From Pseudomonas bijieensis (GTDB taxonomy: Bacteria > Pseudomonadota > Gammaproteobacteria > Pseudomonadales > Pseudomonadaceae), in contig NZ_CP048810.1 in the NCBI RefSeq assembly GCF_013347965.1, forward strand, positions 6,137,501 to 6,201,500: DNA of 64,000 bases, given 5' to 3'. Below, piece after piece: positions 23,830 through 32,774 of the stretch. Every line of letters begins with the position of its first letter. Position 1 is the first letter of the stretch. The notes beneath the pieces are model-generated. The model was not told the origin of the DNA, did no database searches, and saw nothing but the letters and a program-made list of their open reading frames with translations. A program made the translations under genes and the position numbers.

Positions 23830-24816
23830 TCAACCCTCAACCGGCGGAATATGCCCAAACAGCTCCTGGGCAAACGCCACGCGTTCTTGCGCGGTTTCGG
23901 TAACGCCCCGGGCTTGGAGTTCTTCCAGGCGGGCCTCCACCGCGTGGGTGCGCAGGGTCAGGCCGCAGTCATTGGCGATCTGGATGTTCAGGCCCGGCCG
24001 GGCATTCAGTTCCAGGATCAGCGGCCCTTTTTCCTGGTCCAGCACCATGTCCACGCCGATGTAGCCCAGCCCGCACAGTTCATAGCAACCGGCGGCCAGT
24101 TTCATGAAACCGTCCCAGTAGGGCAGTTGCACGCCGTCCACCGCGTTGGTGGTGTCGGGGTGCTTGGTGATGATGTTGTTCAGCCAGGTGCCGCGCAGGG
24201 TCAGGCCGGTGGCGAGGTCGACGCCCACGCCGATGGCGCCCTGGTGCAGGTTGGCCTTGCCGCCGGATTGACGGGTCGGCAAGCGCAGCATGGCCATCAC
24301 CGGATAGCCCATCAGCACGATGATGCGGATGTCCGGCACGCCTTCGTAGCTGATGCTCTTGAAGATCTGGTCCGGCGTCACGCGGTACTCGATCAGCGCC
24401 CGGTCACGGTGCCCGCCCAAGGAATACAGGCCGGTGAGGATGCTGGAGACATGGTGCTCGATTTCCTCATGGCTGATGATCTTGCCGGACACTGTGCGAT
24501 AGCGGCCTTCGAAGCGGTCGGCGATGACGATGATGCCGTCGCCACCAGCGCCCTGGGCCGGCTTGATGACGAAGTCGGTGCGCCCGCCGATGATCTCGTC
24601 GAGCTTGTCGATTTCCTTTTCGGTGGAGATCACCCCGTACAGCTCCGGTACATGAATGCCGGCGGCGATGGCCCGTTCCTTGGTGATGATCTTGTCATCG
24701 ACGATGGGGTACAGGCTGCGCTTGTTGTACTTGAGCACGTAGTCGGCATTACGCCGGTTGATGCCCATGATGCCCCGGGCTTCCAGGGCCTTCCAGGTCT
24801 TCCAGAAACCGAACAT
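23830..24816 (-). CDS. RimK-like ATP-grasp amidoligase
   Basis: A 328-residue alpha-L-glutamate-ligase-like protein. The ATP-grasp core is seen as DFVIKPAQGAGGDGIIV (ATP lysine and glycine loop, about residues 80-97), a middle strand IEYRVTPDQIF, the RLPTRQSGGKANLHQGAIGV block and the metal-binding end LILELNARPGLNIQIAN. Members join an amino acid to a peptide or protein carboxylate. It overlaps the transglutaminase-7TM gene by one base, and a retropepsin gene starts the operon. This trio was described for peptide-tagging systems by comparative genomics; the target here is unknown. Confidence 0.85.
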   Translation of the reverse strand: MFGFWKTWKALEARGIMGINRRNADYVLKYNKRSLYPIVDDKIITKERAIAAGIHVPELYGVISTEKEIDKLDEIIGGRTDFVIKPAQGAGGDGIIVIADRFEGRYRTVSGKIISHEEIEHHVSSILTGLYSLGGHRDRALIEYRVTPDQIFKSISYEGVPDIRIIVLMGYPVMAMLRLPTRQSGGKANLHQGAIGVGVDLATGLTLRGTWLNNIITKHPDTTNAVDGVQLPYWDGFMKLAAGCYELCGLGYIGVDMVLDQEKGPLILELNARPGLNIQIANDCGLTLRTHAVEARLEELQARGVTETAQERVAFAQELFGHIPPVEG

Positions 24817-26348
24817 CAGGAGTCTGCCTTGAGGAAGGCCTTGAACCGGACCAGCTCGGTCAGGCGGTAGCCGCGATAACGCCCCATGGCCAGCATGAAG
24901 CCCACCAGGATCAACAGGACCGCCGGGAAGGTGAACACGAAGTACACCAGCTCCGGCACGCTCATGATCAGGTGCGCCAGGGACGCGGCGAACAAGGTGC
25001 CGATGGCGACTTTCATCGCGTGGCCGGCGCCGCGTTCTTCCCAGGTGATGGACAGGCGCTCGATGGTCATGGTCAGGATCACCATAGGGAACAGCGCCAC
25101 CGACAGGCCGCGCTCCAGGCCCAGCTTATGACTGAACAGGCTGATGGCGGCGATCAGCACCACCACGAACGTCAGTACCACCGAGAGCCTCGGCAGCATC
25201 TGCAGTTTAAGGTGTTCCAGGTACGAACGCAGTGACAGGCCCAGGGTGGTGATCACCGTGAACAGGATGATCCCGAAGCCCAGTTGAGTTTCGCGGAAGG
25301 CCAGGGCGATCAGTACCGGAGTAAAGGTGCCCAGGGTTTGCAGGCCGATCAGGTTGCGCAATATCAGAATCACCAGCACGCCGATCGGGATCATCACCAT
25401 GATCATGAACGTCTGCTGGGTTTGCAGCGGCAGACCGTACAGCGAGTATTCGAGAAAGTTGGCGTCGGTGTTCTCGTCCGTCAGCTTGGCCAGGCGAATG
25501 GCGTTCATTTCGCTGTTGTTCATGCTGAAGGTCACGGTGGCTTTCTTGCCGCCATCGACGGTGATCAGGTTTTCATCGCCGGTCCACCACAACAGGCGGT
25601 CGGTGGGCAGGCCCTGTTCGCCGGAGTCCGGGTTGAAATACAGCCAGTCGGTGCCGTTGAAACTGCGCAGCCACAGTTCCGGTGCCTGCGGCTGGTCGGC
25701 CACCAGGCGAATGGTATGGACCTTTTCCACCGGCACGTGGGCGATGGACAGCACCAATTCGACGATACGCGCCTTGTTGGCCGAAGAAGGATCGCCGGCC
25801 AGCAGCAGCTTGACGTTGTCGTCGTTGAGGTTGTTGACCCGCTTGATCGCTTCGCTGATGAACGTCTCGACGTCGGCCGAATGTTGGCGGATCGGTGCGA
25901 GCAGGGCTTCGGCGGCCAGTTTTTCCGGGCCTTCGACGGCGATGCTGTCGCGGAAGGTCGGGCCCTTGACCTTGGTTTTCTCGGCGCTGTAGCGCTTGGT
26001 CAGCACCAAACGGTAATAAAGGGTCTGGTTGCCCTTGGCCCGACGGGCCGACCACGTCACCTTGCGGTTACCGTCGACCCGGTTCACCGCCACACCGTAA
26101 TTATTGGAGATGAAACTCTCGTTGAGACTCACGTAGTCGCGGCTCAGGGGCGGCACGAACATCTGGATCTTGACCGGATCCTTGGCGTTGGGCACGAACT
26201 CGACCTTGGCGTCGATGTTCCACAAGTCGTCGGTGGCGTCTTCGGTGACCGGGATGCCGAGCACGAAAATCTGATAGGCCGTCACCGACAGGCCCAGCAC
26301 CACCAGGATGGCGATCAGCATTTTCAGATGGAGGGTAAGGGAGCGCAT
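24816..26348 (-). CDS. Inactive transglutaminase-like protein fused to seven TM helices
   Basis: A 510-residue protein. One N-terminal helix (LKMLIAILVVLGLSVTAYQI) anchors a large periplasmic part of about 270 residues that ends in a transglutaminase-like fold, recognisable in RSFNGTDWLYFNPDSG but with the catalytic cysteine-histidine pair not evident. The C-terminal 200 residues form about seven membrane helices (from QQTFMIMVMIPIGVLVILIL to FPAVLLILVGFMLAMGRYRG). In this architecture it is thought to bind rather than crosslink a peptide. It sits between the retropepsin and amidoligase genes, tightly packed, and should work with them at the membrane. Confidence 0.85.
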   Translation of the reverse strand: MRSLTLHLKMLIAILVVLGLSVTAYQIFVLGIPVTEDATDDLWNIDAKVEFVPNAKDPVKIQMFVPPLSRDYVSLNESFISNNYGVAVNRVDGNRKVTWSARRAKGNQTLYYRLVLTKRYSAEKTKVKGPTFRDSIAVEGPEKLAAEALLAPIRQHSADVETFISEAIKRVNNLNDDNVKLLLAGDPSSANKARIVELVLSIAHVPVEKVHTIRLVADQPQAPELWLRSFNGTDWLYFNPDSGEQGLPTDRLLWWTGDENLITVDGGKKATVTFSMNNSEMNAIRLAKLTDENTDANFLEYSLYGLPLQTQQTFMIMVMIPIGVLVILILRNLIGLQTLGTFTPVLIALAFRETQLGFGIILFTVITTLGLSLRSYLEHLKLQMLPRLSVVLTFVVVLIAAISLFSHKLGLERGLSVALFPMVILTMTIERLSITWEERGAGHAMKVAIGTLFAASLAHLIMSVPELVYFVFTFPAVLLILVGFMLAMGRYRGYRLTELVRFKAFLKADS

Positions 26349-26353
26349 TGGAA

Positions 26354-26890
26354 TTACTCTGCGGTTTGAGCGGCATTGGCGCAGGCGGGTTTGCCGGCAG
26401 CGTATTTAAGACTGGGGTCGACCAGCGCATCGAAGCGCTTGAGCGCCTCGGAACCGATCAGCAACGGGTATTGGAAGGCGCTACGGTCGGTCAGGTTCAC
26501 TTCGATGCTGCGCAGGGCCGAGCCCATGCAGATGTCCAGTTCGATGACTGGACGGGCCGTGTACTTCTTGCCTTCTTCCGGGTCGTAGTCGCCGGCGCGA
26601 CGCTTGATCTTGCTGACGCGGGCCAACGGACGTTCGATGGGGTGCGAGTGGGCCGCGTCGATGGCCAGGTAAAAGCGCACCCAGGATTCGCCATTGCGCT
26701 TGAAGCGCTTGATATCACGGGCGCTGAGGGAGGCGGTCTTGGCGCCGGTGTCGAGCTTGGCGGCGACCTCCAGGTCGATGCCTTGCAGGGCGGCGTATTC
26801 GTTGAGGCCGTACACGGTTTTTTCACCCGCCGCGGCAAGCCCCGGCAGGCACATGAAATAAAGAGCGGCAGATAAGGGCTTGAGTGTCAT
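26354..26890 (-). CDS. Secreted retropepsin-like protease (named ATP-dependent zinc protease in databases)
   Basis: A 178-residue protein with a signal peptide (MTLKPLSAALYFMCLPGLAA). The mature part holds VAAKLDTGAKTASLSA (about residues 43-58), the Asp-Thr-Gly active-site signature of dimeric aspartic proteases, followed by VRFYLAIDA and the flap-like and C-terminal strands (YPLLIGSEALKRFDALVD). No zinc or ATP motif is visible, so the common database name looks wrong. First gene of the operon with the transglutaminase-7TM protein (5-bp gap) and the amidoligase. In the RimK/RimB case the protease trims what the ligase adds. Confidence 0.82.
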   Translation of the reverse strand: MTLKPLSAALYFMCLPGLAAAGEKTVYGLNEYAALQGIDLEVAAKLDTGAKTASLSARDIKRFKRNGESWVRFYLAIDAAHSHPIERPLARVSKIKRRAGDYDPEEGKKYTARPVIELDICMGSALRSIEVNLTDRSAFQYPLLIGSEALKRFDALVDPSLKYAAGKPACANAAQTAE

Positions 26891-27087
26891 AGATCCTGGT
26901 GCGCAGCGTTCCGTTTATCGGTTCAGGCCCTGGCATTACTGCACAAGCTCCTTCAATAGCCTTCCCTATATAAAAGAGAGCGGCGAATAGCGGCGGCATT
27001 CTAGCACGGTGGTTTTCTGACGCCACCGCTGGCCGGACGCTACGAGTCTTCATGCAGAAGGGTTATCGCCAGGGCGCTTATTAGACG

Positions 27088-27172
27088 ATTGTCGACAATG
27101 TTGATTTTTGTTTTGACGTTTACGCTGCTATTGGATAGTTTTTGCCTTATTGATTTTCAAGGTGTCGACAAT
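27088..27172. promoter_or_regulatory. Paired GntR operators before the methylcitrate regulator
   Basis: ATTGTCGACAAT (27088-27099) is a perfect 12-bp palindrome. GGTGTCGACAAT (27161-27172) repeats ten of its twelve bases and overlaps the ribosome site AAGGTG of the regulator gene, ending against its ATG at 27173. This is the layout of negative autoregulation by an FCD-type GntR protein. Confidence 0.65.
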
Positions 27173-27886
27173 ATGCTCGATCAGCTCGAAACCCCGGTGA
27201 TGGCCCAGGACGACTCGGAGACCCTGTCCGAGAACGTCTTCCGGCGTATCCAGGCCGCCATCGTCAAAGGCGAGATCGCCCCCGGCAGCAAGATCTCCGA
27301 GCCCGAGCTGGCGCGTACCTACGGCATCAGCCGCGGTCCGCTGCGCGAGGCGATCCATCGCCTGGAGGGCCAGCGCCTGCTGGTGCGCGTGCCTCACGTC
27401 GGCGCCCGGGTGGTGTCCTTGAGCCACGCCGAGCTGCTGGAACTCTATGAAATCCGTGAGTCCCTCGAAGGCATGGCCTGCCGTTTGGCGGCTGAGCGCA
27501 TGACGTTGGAAGAAATCGACGAACTGCGCCGGGTCCTGGAGACCCACGAGCGCGATGCGGCGTTCCAGGCCGGTGTCGGCTATTACCAGCAGGAAGGCGA
27601 TTTCGACTTTCATTACCGGATCATCCAGGGCAGCGGCAACCGCACCCTGACGCAAATGCTGTGCGGTGAGCTGTACCAACTGGTGCGTATGTACCGCATC
27701 CAGTTTTCCACCACGCCCAACCGTCCACGCCAGGCCTTTGCCGAGCACCATCGGATTCTCGATGCCATCGCCGACCGTGACGGCGAACTGGCTGAATTAT
27801 TGATGCGCCGGCACATCGGCGCCTCCAAACGCAATATCGCGCGTCATTTCCAGGACAGCGCCGCCACTGAACGAGGTGAGTCATGA
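27173..27886 (+). CDS. GntR/FCD family regulator of the methylcitrate genes
   Basis: A 237-residue regulator from ATG 27173 ([20 protein letters not shown]). The winged helix ([20 protein letters not shown], then [20 protein letters not shown]) occupies residues 25-90 and the C-terminal FCD ligand domain follows, with metal-binding residues expected in [17 protein letters not shown] and FAEHHRIL. A frame opening at 27089 would begin within the operator and is not used. It overlaps prpB by four bases. In Pseudomonas this gene heads the propionate (prp) locus and is often called prpR, although it is unrelated to the enteric PrpR. Confidence 0.9.
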   Translation: MLDQLETPVMAQDDSETLSENVFRRIQAAIVKGEIAPGSKISEPELARTYGISRGPLREAIHRLEGQRLLVRVPHVGARVVSLSHAELLELYEIRESLEGMACRLAAERMTLEEIDELRRVLETHERDAAFQAGVGYYQQEGDFDFHYRIIQGSGNRTLTQMLCGELYQLVRMYRIQFSTTPNRPRQAFAEHHRILDAIADRDGELAELLMRRHIGASKRNIARHFQDSAATERGES

Positions 27887-28773
27887 GTTCCAGCAAGAGC
27901 ACGCCAGGCCAGCGTTTCCGCGATGCGGTCGCCAATGAGCATCCGCTGCAAGTGGTGGGCACAATCAACGCCAACCACGCGCTGCTGGCCAAACGCGCCG
28001 GTTTCAAGGCGATCTACCTGTCGGGTGGCGGCGTGGCGGCCGGTTCCCTCGGCGTGCCGGACCTGGGCATCACCGGCCTGGATGACGTGCTGACCGATGT
28101 GCGCCGTATCACCGACGTCTGCGACCTGCCGTTGCTGGTGGACGTGGACACCGGTTTCGGTTCCTCGGCGTTCAACGTGGCCCGTACGGTCAAATCGATG
28201 ATCAAGTTCGGCGCGGCGGCCATCCATATCGAAGACCAGGTCGGCGCCAAGCGTTGCGGCCATCGTCCGAACAAGGAAATCGTCTCGCAGCAGGAGATGG
28301 TCGACCGCATCAAGGCCGCCGTCGATGCCCGCACCGATGACAGTTTTGTAATCATGGCGCGTACCGACGCCCTGGCCGTGGAAGGCTTGGAGTCGGCCCT
28401 GGACCGCGCCGCCGCGTGCATCGAGGCCGGTGCCGACATGATTTTCCCCGAAGCCATCACCGAGCTTGATATGTACAAGCTGTTCGCCAGCCGCGTGAAA
28501 GCGCCGATCCTGGCCAACATCACTGAATTCGGCGCGACCCCGCTGTACACCACCGAACAGCTGGCCGGTGCCGATGTGTCCCTGGTGCTGTACCCGCTGT
28601 CGGCGTTCCGCGCCATGAACAAGGCAGCCGAGAACGTCTACACCGCGATCCGCCGCGACGGCACGCAACAGAATGTCATCGACACCATGCAAACGCGCAT
28701 GGAGCTTTATGATCGCATCGACTACCACACCTTCGAGCAGAAGCTCGATGCGTTGTTCGCGGCGAAGAAGTAA
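27883..28773 (+). CDS. prpB: 2-methylisocitrate lyase
   Basis: A 296-residue enzyme that splits 2-methylisocitrate to pyruvate and succinate, the last step of propionate breakdown. It belongs to the isocitrate lyase/PEP mutase fold: LVDVDTGFG binds magnesium, the active-site loop KRCGH is at about residues 122-126, and [12 protein letters not shown] and LANITEFG follow. The start overlaps the regulator's stop. Length and motifs are standard. Confidence 0.96.
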   Translation: MSSSKSTPGQRFRDAVANEHPLQVVGTINANHALLAKRAGFKAIYLSGGGVAAGSLGVPDLGITGLDDVLTDVRRITDVCDLPLLVDVDTGFGSSAFNVARTVKSMIKFGAAAIHIEDQVGAKRCGHRPNKEIVSQQEMVDRIKAAVDARTDDSFVIMARTDALAVEGLESALDRAAACIEAGADMIFPEAITELDMYKLFASRVKAPILANITEFGATPLYTTEQLAGADVSLVLYPLSAFRAMNKAAENVYTAIRRDGTQQNVIDTMQTRMELYDRIDYHTFEQKLDALFAAKK

Positions 28774-28815
28774 GGCGCGACTCCCCCTATAAATTCAAGA
28801 AAATGGAGACAGCAA

Positions 28816-29943
28816 ATGGCCGAAGCAAAAGTACTCAGTGGCGCCGGGCTCCGTGGCCAGGTGGCCGGGCAAACCGCATTGTCCACCGTGGGCCAATCGG
28901 GCGCGGGCCTGACCTATCGCGGCTACGACGTTCGCGACCTGGCGGCGGACGCGCAGTTTGAAGAAGTCGCCTACCTGCTGTTGTACGGTGAGCTGCCGAC
29001 CCAGGCCCAACTGGATGCCTATACGCGCAAATTGAGCCAACTGCGGGACTTGCCCCAAGCCCTGAAAGAAGTGTTGGAGCGCATTCCCGCCGACGCCCAC
29101 CCGATGGACGTGATGCGCACCGGCTGCTCGTTTTTGGGCAACCTGGAACCTGAGAAGGACTTTTCCGAGCAACACGACAAGACCGATCGCTTGCTGGCCG
29201 CGTTCCCGGCGATCATGTGCTACTGGTATCGCTTCAGCCACCAAGGCCAGCGCATCGAATGCGTGACCGACGAAACTTCCATCGGCGGCCATTTCCTGCA
29301 CCTGCTGCATGGCAAGCAGCCGAGCGAGTTGCACGTCAAGGTGATGAACGTCTCGCTGATCCTCTACGCCGAGCACGAGTTCAACGCCTCGACCTTCACT
29401 GCCCGGGTCTGCGCCTCCACTCTGTCGGACCTGTTTTCCTGCATCACCGCCGCCATCGGTTCGCTGCGCGGTCCGCTGCACGGCGGCGCCAACGAAGCGG
29501 CAATGGAAATGATCGAGCGTTTCAGCTCGCCGCAGGAAGCCATCGAAGGCACCCTCGGCATGCTCGCGCGCAAGGACAAGATCATGGGCTTCGGCCACGC
29601 GATCTATAAGGACAACGACCCGCGCAACGAGGTGATCAAGGGTTGGTCGAAGAAACTCGCCGACGAAGTGGGCGACACGGTGCTGTTCCCGGTCTCCGAG
29701 GCCATCGACAAGACCATGTGGGAGCAGAAGAAGCTGTTCCCCAACGCCGATTTCTACCATGCCTCGGCGTACCACTTCATGGGCATCCCGACCAAGCTGT
29801 TCACGCCGATCTTCGTCTGCTCGCGCCTGACCGGCTGGGCCGCCCACGTGTTCGAACAACGCGCCAACAACCGCATCATCCGACCGAGCGCCGAATACAC
29901 CGGCGTCGAACAGCGCAAGTTCGTGCCAATCGAACGACGCTGA
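28816..29943 (+). CDS. prpC: 2-methylcitrate synthase
   Basis: A 375-residue enzyme that condenses propionyl-CoA with oxaloacetate. Citrate-synthase family blocks are present: GLTYRGYDVRDLA, LYAEHEFNASTFTARV (first catalytic His), RGPLHGGANEAAMEM (second His) and MGFGHAIYK, with the catalytic Asp in KLFPNADFYHAS. The size and its place after prpB mark it as the methylcitrate rather than the citrate enzyme. It begins 42 bp after prpB behind GGAGACAGC. Confidence 0.95.
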   Translation: MAEAKVLSGAGLRGQVAGQTALSTVGQSGAGLTYRGYDVRDLAADAQFEEVAYLLLYGELPTQAQLDAYTRKLSQLRDLPQALKEVLERIPADAHPMDVMRTGCSFLGNLEPEKDFSEQHDKTDRLLAAFPAIMCYWYRFSHQGQRIECVTDETSIGGHFLHLLHGKQPSELHVKVMNVSLILYAEHEFNASTFTARVCASTLSDLFSCITAAIGSLRGPLHGGANEAAMEMIERFSSPQEAIEGTLGMLARKDKIMGFGHAIYKDNDPRNEVIKGWSKKLADEVGDTVLFPVSEAIDKTMWEQKKLFPNADFYHASAYHFMGIPTKLFTPIFVCSRLTGWAAHVFEQRANNRIIRPSAEYTGVEQRKFVPIERR

Positions 29944-29995
29944 GCTGGAGGGTTCTAGCCGCAGGTACCGGACAAACCCAAAAACCTGTGGGAGC

Positions 29996-30075
29996 GAGCC
30001 TGCTCGCGATGGCGTCGGGTCAGCAGCATAAATGTTGACCGACACACCGCAATCGCGAGCAGGCTCGCTCCCACA
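29996..30075. repeat. REP pair, GTGGGAGC family, inside the prp operon
   Basis: CTGTGGGAGCGAGCCTGCTC and AATCGCGAGCAGGCTCGCTC flank a spacer of about 35 bp. It sits between prpC and acnD, where a REP could lower downstream expression by stopping or trimming the message. Confidence 0.88.
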
Positions 30076-30140
30076 AGAGAACAGGTTACTTCAGTCGCTG
30101 CGCCAACCCTTCTGAAACCACCGTGACCCGAGTCCTGACG

Positions 30141-32732
30141 ATGAACACAGAATTTCGCAAACCGCTACCCGGCACTTCGCTGGATTATTTCGACGTTCGC
30201 GGGGCCGTGGAGGCCATTCGGCCCGGCGCCTACGATAGCCTGCCATACACCTCTCGCGTGCTGGCGGAAAACCTGGTGCGTCGCTGCGACCCGGCCACGC
30301 TGCGTGAATCGCTGTTGCAACTGATCGAGCGCAAGCGCGACCTGGACTTCCCCTGGTTCCCGGCGCGGGTGGTGTGCCATGACATCCTCGGCCAGACCGC
30401 GCTGGTGGACCTGGCGGGCCTGCGCGACGCCATCGCTTTGCAGGGCGGCGACCCGGCACAGGTCAACCCGGTGGTGCCGACCCAACTGATCGTCGACCAC
30501 TCCCTGGCGGTGGAAAGCGCTGGTTTCGATCCCCAGGCCTTCGCCAAGAACCGCGCCATCGAAGACCGGCGCAACGAAGACCGCTTTCACTTCATCAACT
30601 GGACCAAGAAAGCCTTCAAGAACGTCGACGTGATTCCGCCGGGCAACGGGATCATGCACCAGATCAACCTGGAAAAAATGTCCCCGGTGATCCAACAGCG
30701 TGACGGCGTGGCATTTCCCGATACCTGCGTGGGCACCGACAGCCACACGCCCCACGTCGATGCTTTGGGCGTGATCGCCATCGGCGTCGGCGGCCTGGAA
30801 GCCGAAAGCGTCATGCTCGGTCGCGCTTCGTGGATGCGCCTGCCGGAAATCATCGGCGTCGAGCTGACTGGCAAACTGCAGCCGGGCATCACCGCCACGG
30901 ACATGGTGCTGGCACTGACCGAATTCCTGCGCAAGCAAAAAGTCGTCGGTGCCTGGCTGGAATTTTTCGGCGAAGGTGCCAGTGCCCTGACCTTGGGCGA
31001 TCGCGCGACTATCTCCAACATGGCCCCGGAATACGGCGCCACGGCGGCGATGTTCTACATCGATCAGCAAACCATCGATTACCTGAAGCTCACCGGTCGC
31101 GAAGACCAGCAGGTGCAACTGGTCGAGACCTACGCCAAGCAGACAGGCCTGTGGGCCGACACGCTCAAGGGCGCGCAATACGAGCGTGGCTTGACCTTCG
31201 ATTTGTCCTCGGTGGTGCGCAACATGGCAGGCCCGAGCAACCCTCACGCCCGCGTCGCGGTGTCGGATCTGGCCGCCAAAGGTATCTCCGGCCAGTGGGA
31301 CGATGTGCCCGGGCAAATGCCCGACGGCGCCGTGATCATCGCGGCCATCACCAGTTGCACCAACACCAGTAACCCGCGCAACGTGATCGCTGCCGGCCTG
31401 CTGGCGCGCAACGCCAATCGCCTGGGGCTGGCCCGCAAGCCGTGGGTCAAGTCGTCCCTGGCGCCGGGTTCGAAAACCGTGGCGCTGTACCTGGATGAAG
31501 CGGGCTTGACGTCCGAGCTCGAAAAGCTGGGCTTCGGCGTGGTGGCGTTCGCTTGCACCACTTGCAACGGCATGTCCGGTGCGCTGGACCCGGTGATCCA
31601 ACAGGAAATCATCGACCGCGACCTGTACGCCACCGCCGTGTTGTCGGGCAACCGCAACTTCGACGGACGTATCCATCCGTATGCCAAGCAGGCGTTCCTT
31701 GCCTCGCCGCCACTGGTGGTCGCCTACGCGATCGCCGGGACCATCCGCTTCGACATCGAGAAAGATGTACTGGGCGTGGTGGACGGTCGGGAAATCCGCC
31801 TCAAGGACATCTGGCCGAGCGACGAAGAAATCGACGCGGTGGTCAAGGCTTCGGTGAAACCGGAGCAGTTCCGCCAGGTGTACATCCCGATGTTCGCCAT
31901 CCAGGAGGACACCGGGCCGAAAGTCACGCCGCTGTACGACTGGCGTCCACAAAGCACCTACATCCGTCGCCCTCCCTACTGGGAAGGGGCGCTGGCCGGC
32001 GCGCGGCCGCTCAAGGGCATGCGTCCGCTGGCGGTGCTGCCGGACAACATCACCACTGATCACCTGTCGCCGTCCAACGCCATCATGCTGGACAGCGCCG
32101 CCGGCGAATACCTGGCGAAAATGGGCCTGCCGGAGGAGGACTTCAACTCCTACGCGACCCACCGCGGCGACCACCTGACCGCGCAACGCGCGACCTTCGC
32201 CAACCCGAAACTGTTCAACGAAATGGTCCAGGAAAACGGCAAGGTCAAGCAGGGCTCCCTGGCCCGGGTCGAGCCCGAAGGCAAGGTCATGCGCATGTGG
32301 GAAGCCATCGAAACCTACATGGAGCGCAAGCAACCGCTGATCATCATTGCCGGTGCCGACTATGGCCAGGGTTCATCCCGGGACTGGGCGGCCAAGGGCG
32401 TGCGCCTGGCGGGTGTCGAGGCGATTGCCGCCGAAGGCTTCGAGCGTATCCATCGCACCAACCTGGTGGGCATGGGCGTGTTGCCGCTGGAGTTTAAGCC
32501 TGGCACCAACCGCAAGACCTTGGGCATCGACGGCAGTGAAGTCTATGACGTGATCGGCGAGCGCACTCCGCGGGCGACGCTGACCCTGGTCATCACTCGC
32601 AAGAACGGCGAGCGTGTCGAGGTGCCGGTGACCTGCCGCCTCGACACTGCTGAAGAAGTGTCGATCTACGAAGCCGGTGGCGTGCTGCAACGCTTTGCCC
32701 AGGACTTCCTTGAATCGGCGGTTGCCGTCTAA
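30141..32732 (+). CDS. acnD: Fe/S-dependent 2-methylisocitrate dehydratase (AcnD)
   Basis: An 863-residue aconitase-type protein that dehydrates 2-methylcitrate; it needs PrpF and takes the place of PrpD. Cluster ligands are in ITSCTNTSNP and FACTTCNGMSG, and domain 4 shows DYGQGSSRDWAAKGVRLAGV. The start ATG 30141 (MNTEFRKPLPGTSLDYFDVR) fits the family better than one at 30123. The product is likely the trans-2-methylaconitate that PrpF then isomerises. Confidence 0.95.
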   Translation: MNTEFRKPLPGTSLDYFDVRGAVEAIRPGAYDSLPYTSRVLAENLVRRCDPATLRESLLQLIERKRDLDFPWFPARVVCHDILGQTALVDLAGLRDAIALQGGDPAQVNPVVPTQLIVDHSLAVESAGFDPQAFAKNRAIEDRRNEDRFHFINWTKKAFKNVDVIPPGNGIMHQINLEKMSPVIQQRDGVAFPDTCVGTDSHTPHVDALGVIAIGVGGLEAESVMLGRASWMRLPEIIGVELTGKLQPGITATDMVLALTEFLRKQKVVGAWLEFFGEGASALTLGDRATISNMAPEYGATAAMFYIDQQTIDYLKLTGREDQQVQLVETYAKQTGLWADTLKGAQYERGLTFDLSSVVRNMAGPSNPHARVAVSDLAAKGISGQWDDVPGQMPDGAVIIAAITSCTNTSNPRNVIAAGLLARNANRLGLARKPWVKSSLAPGSKTVALYLDEAGLTSELEKLGFGVVAFACTTCNGMSGALDPVIQQEIIDRDLYATAVLSGNRNFDGRIHPYAKQAFLASPPLVVAYAIAGTIRFDIEKDVLGVVDGREIRLKDIWPSDEEIDAVVKASVKPEQFRQVYIPMFAIQEDTGPKVTPLYDWRPQSTYIRRPPYWEGALAGARPLKGMRPLAVLPDNITTDHLSPSNAIMLDSAAGEYLAKMGLPEEDFNSYATHRGDHLTAQRATFANPKLFNEMVQENGKVKQGSLARVEPEGKVMRMWEAIETYMERKQPLIIIAGADYGQGSSRDWAAKGVRLAGVEAIAAEGFERIHRTNLVGMGVLPLEFKPGTNRKTLGIDGSEVYDVIGERTPRATLTLVITRKNGERVEVPVTCRLDTAEEVSIYEAGGVLQRFAQDFLESAVAV

Positions 32733-32774
32733 ATCACAGCTGCGGACACCTTGCGTGTCCGCTTGAGGAGCATC

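Noticed and set aside
30165..32333. 722-residue open frame on the minus strand over acnD
   Set aside because: It is a shadow of the GC-rich acnD gene; the plus-strand protein has all aconitase motifs and the antisense one has no recognisable domain.
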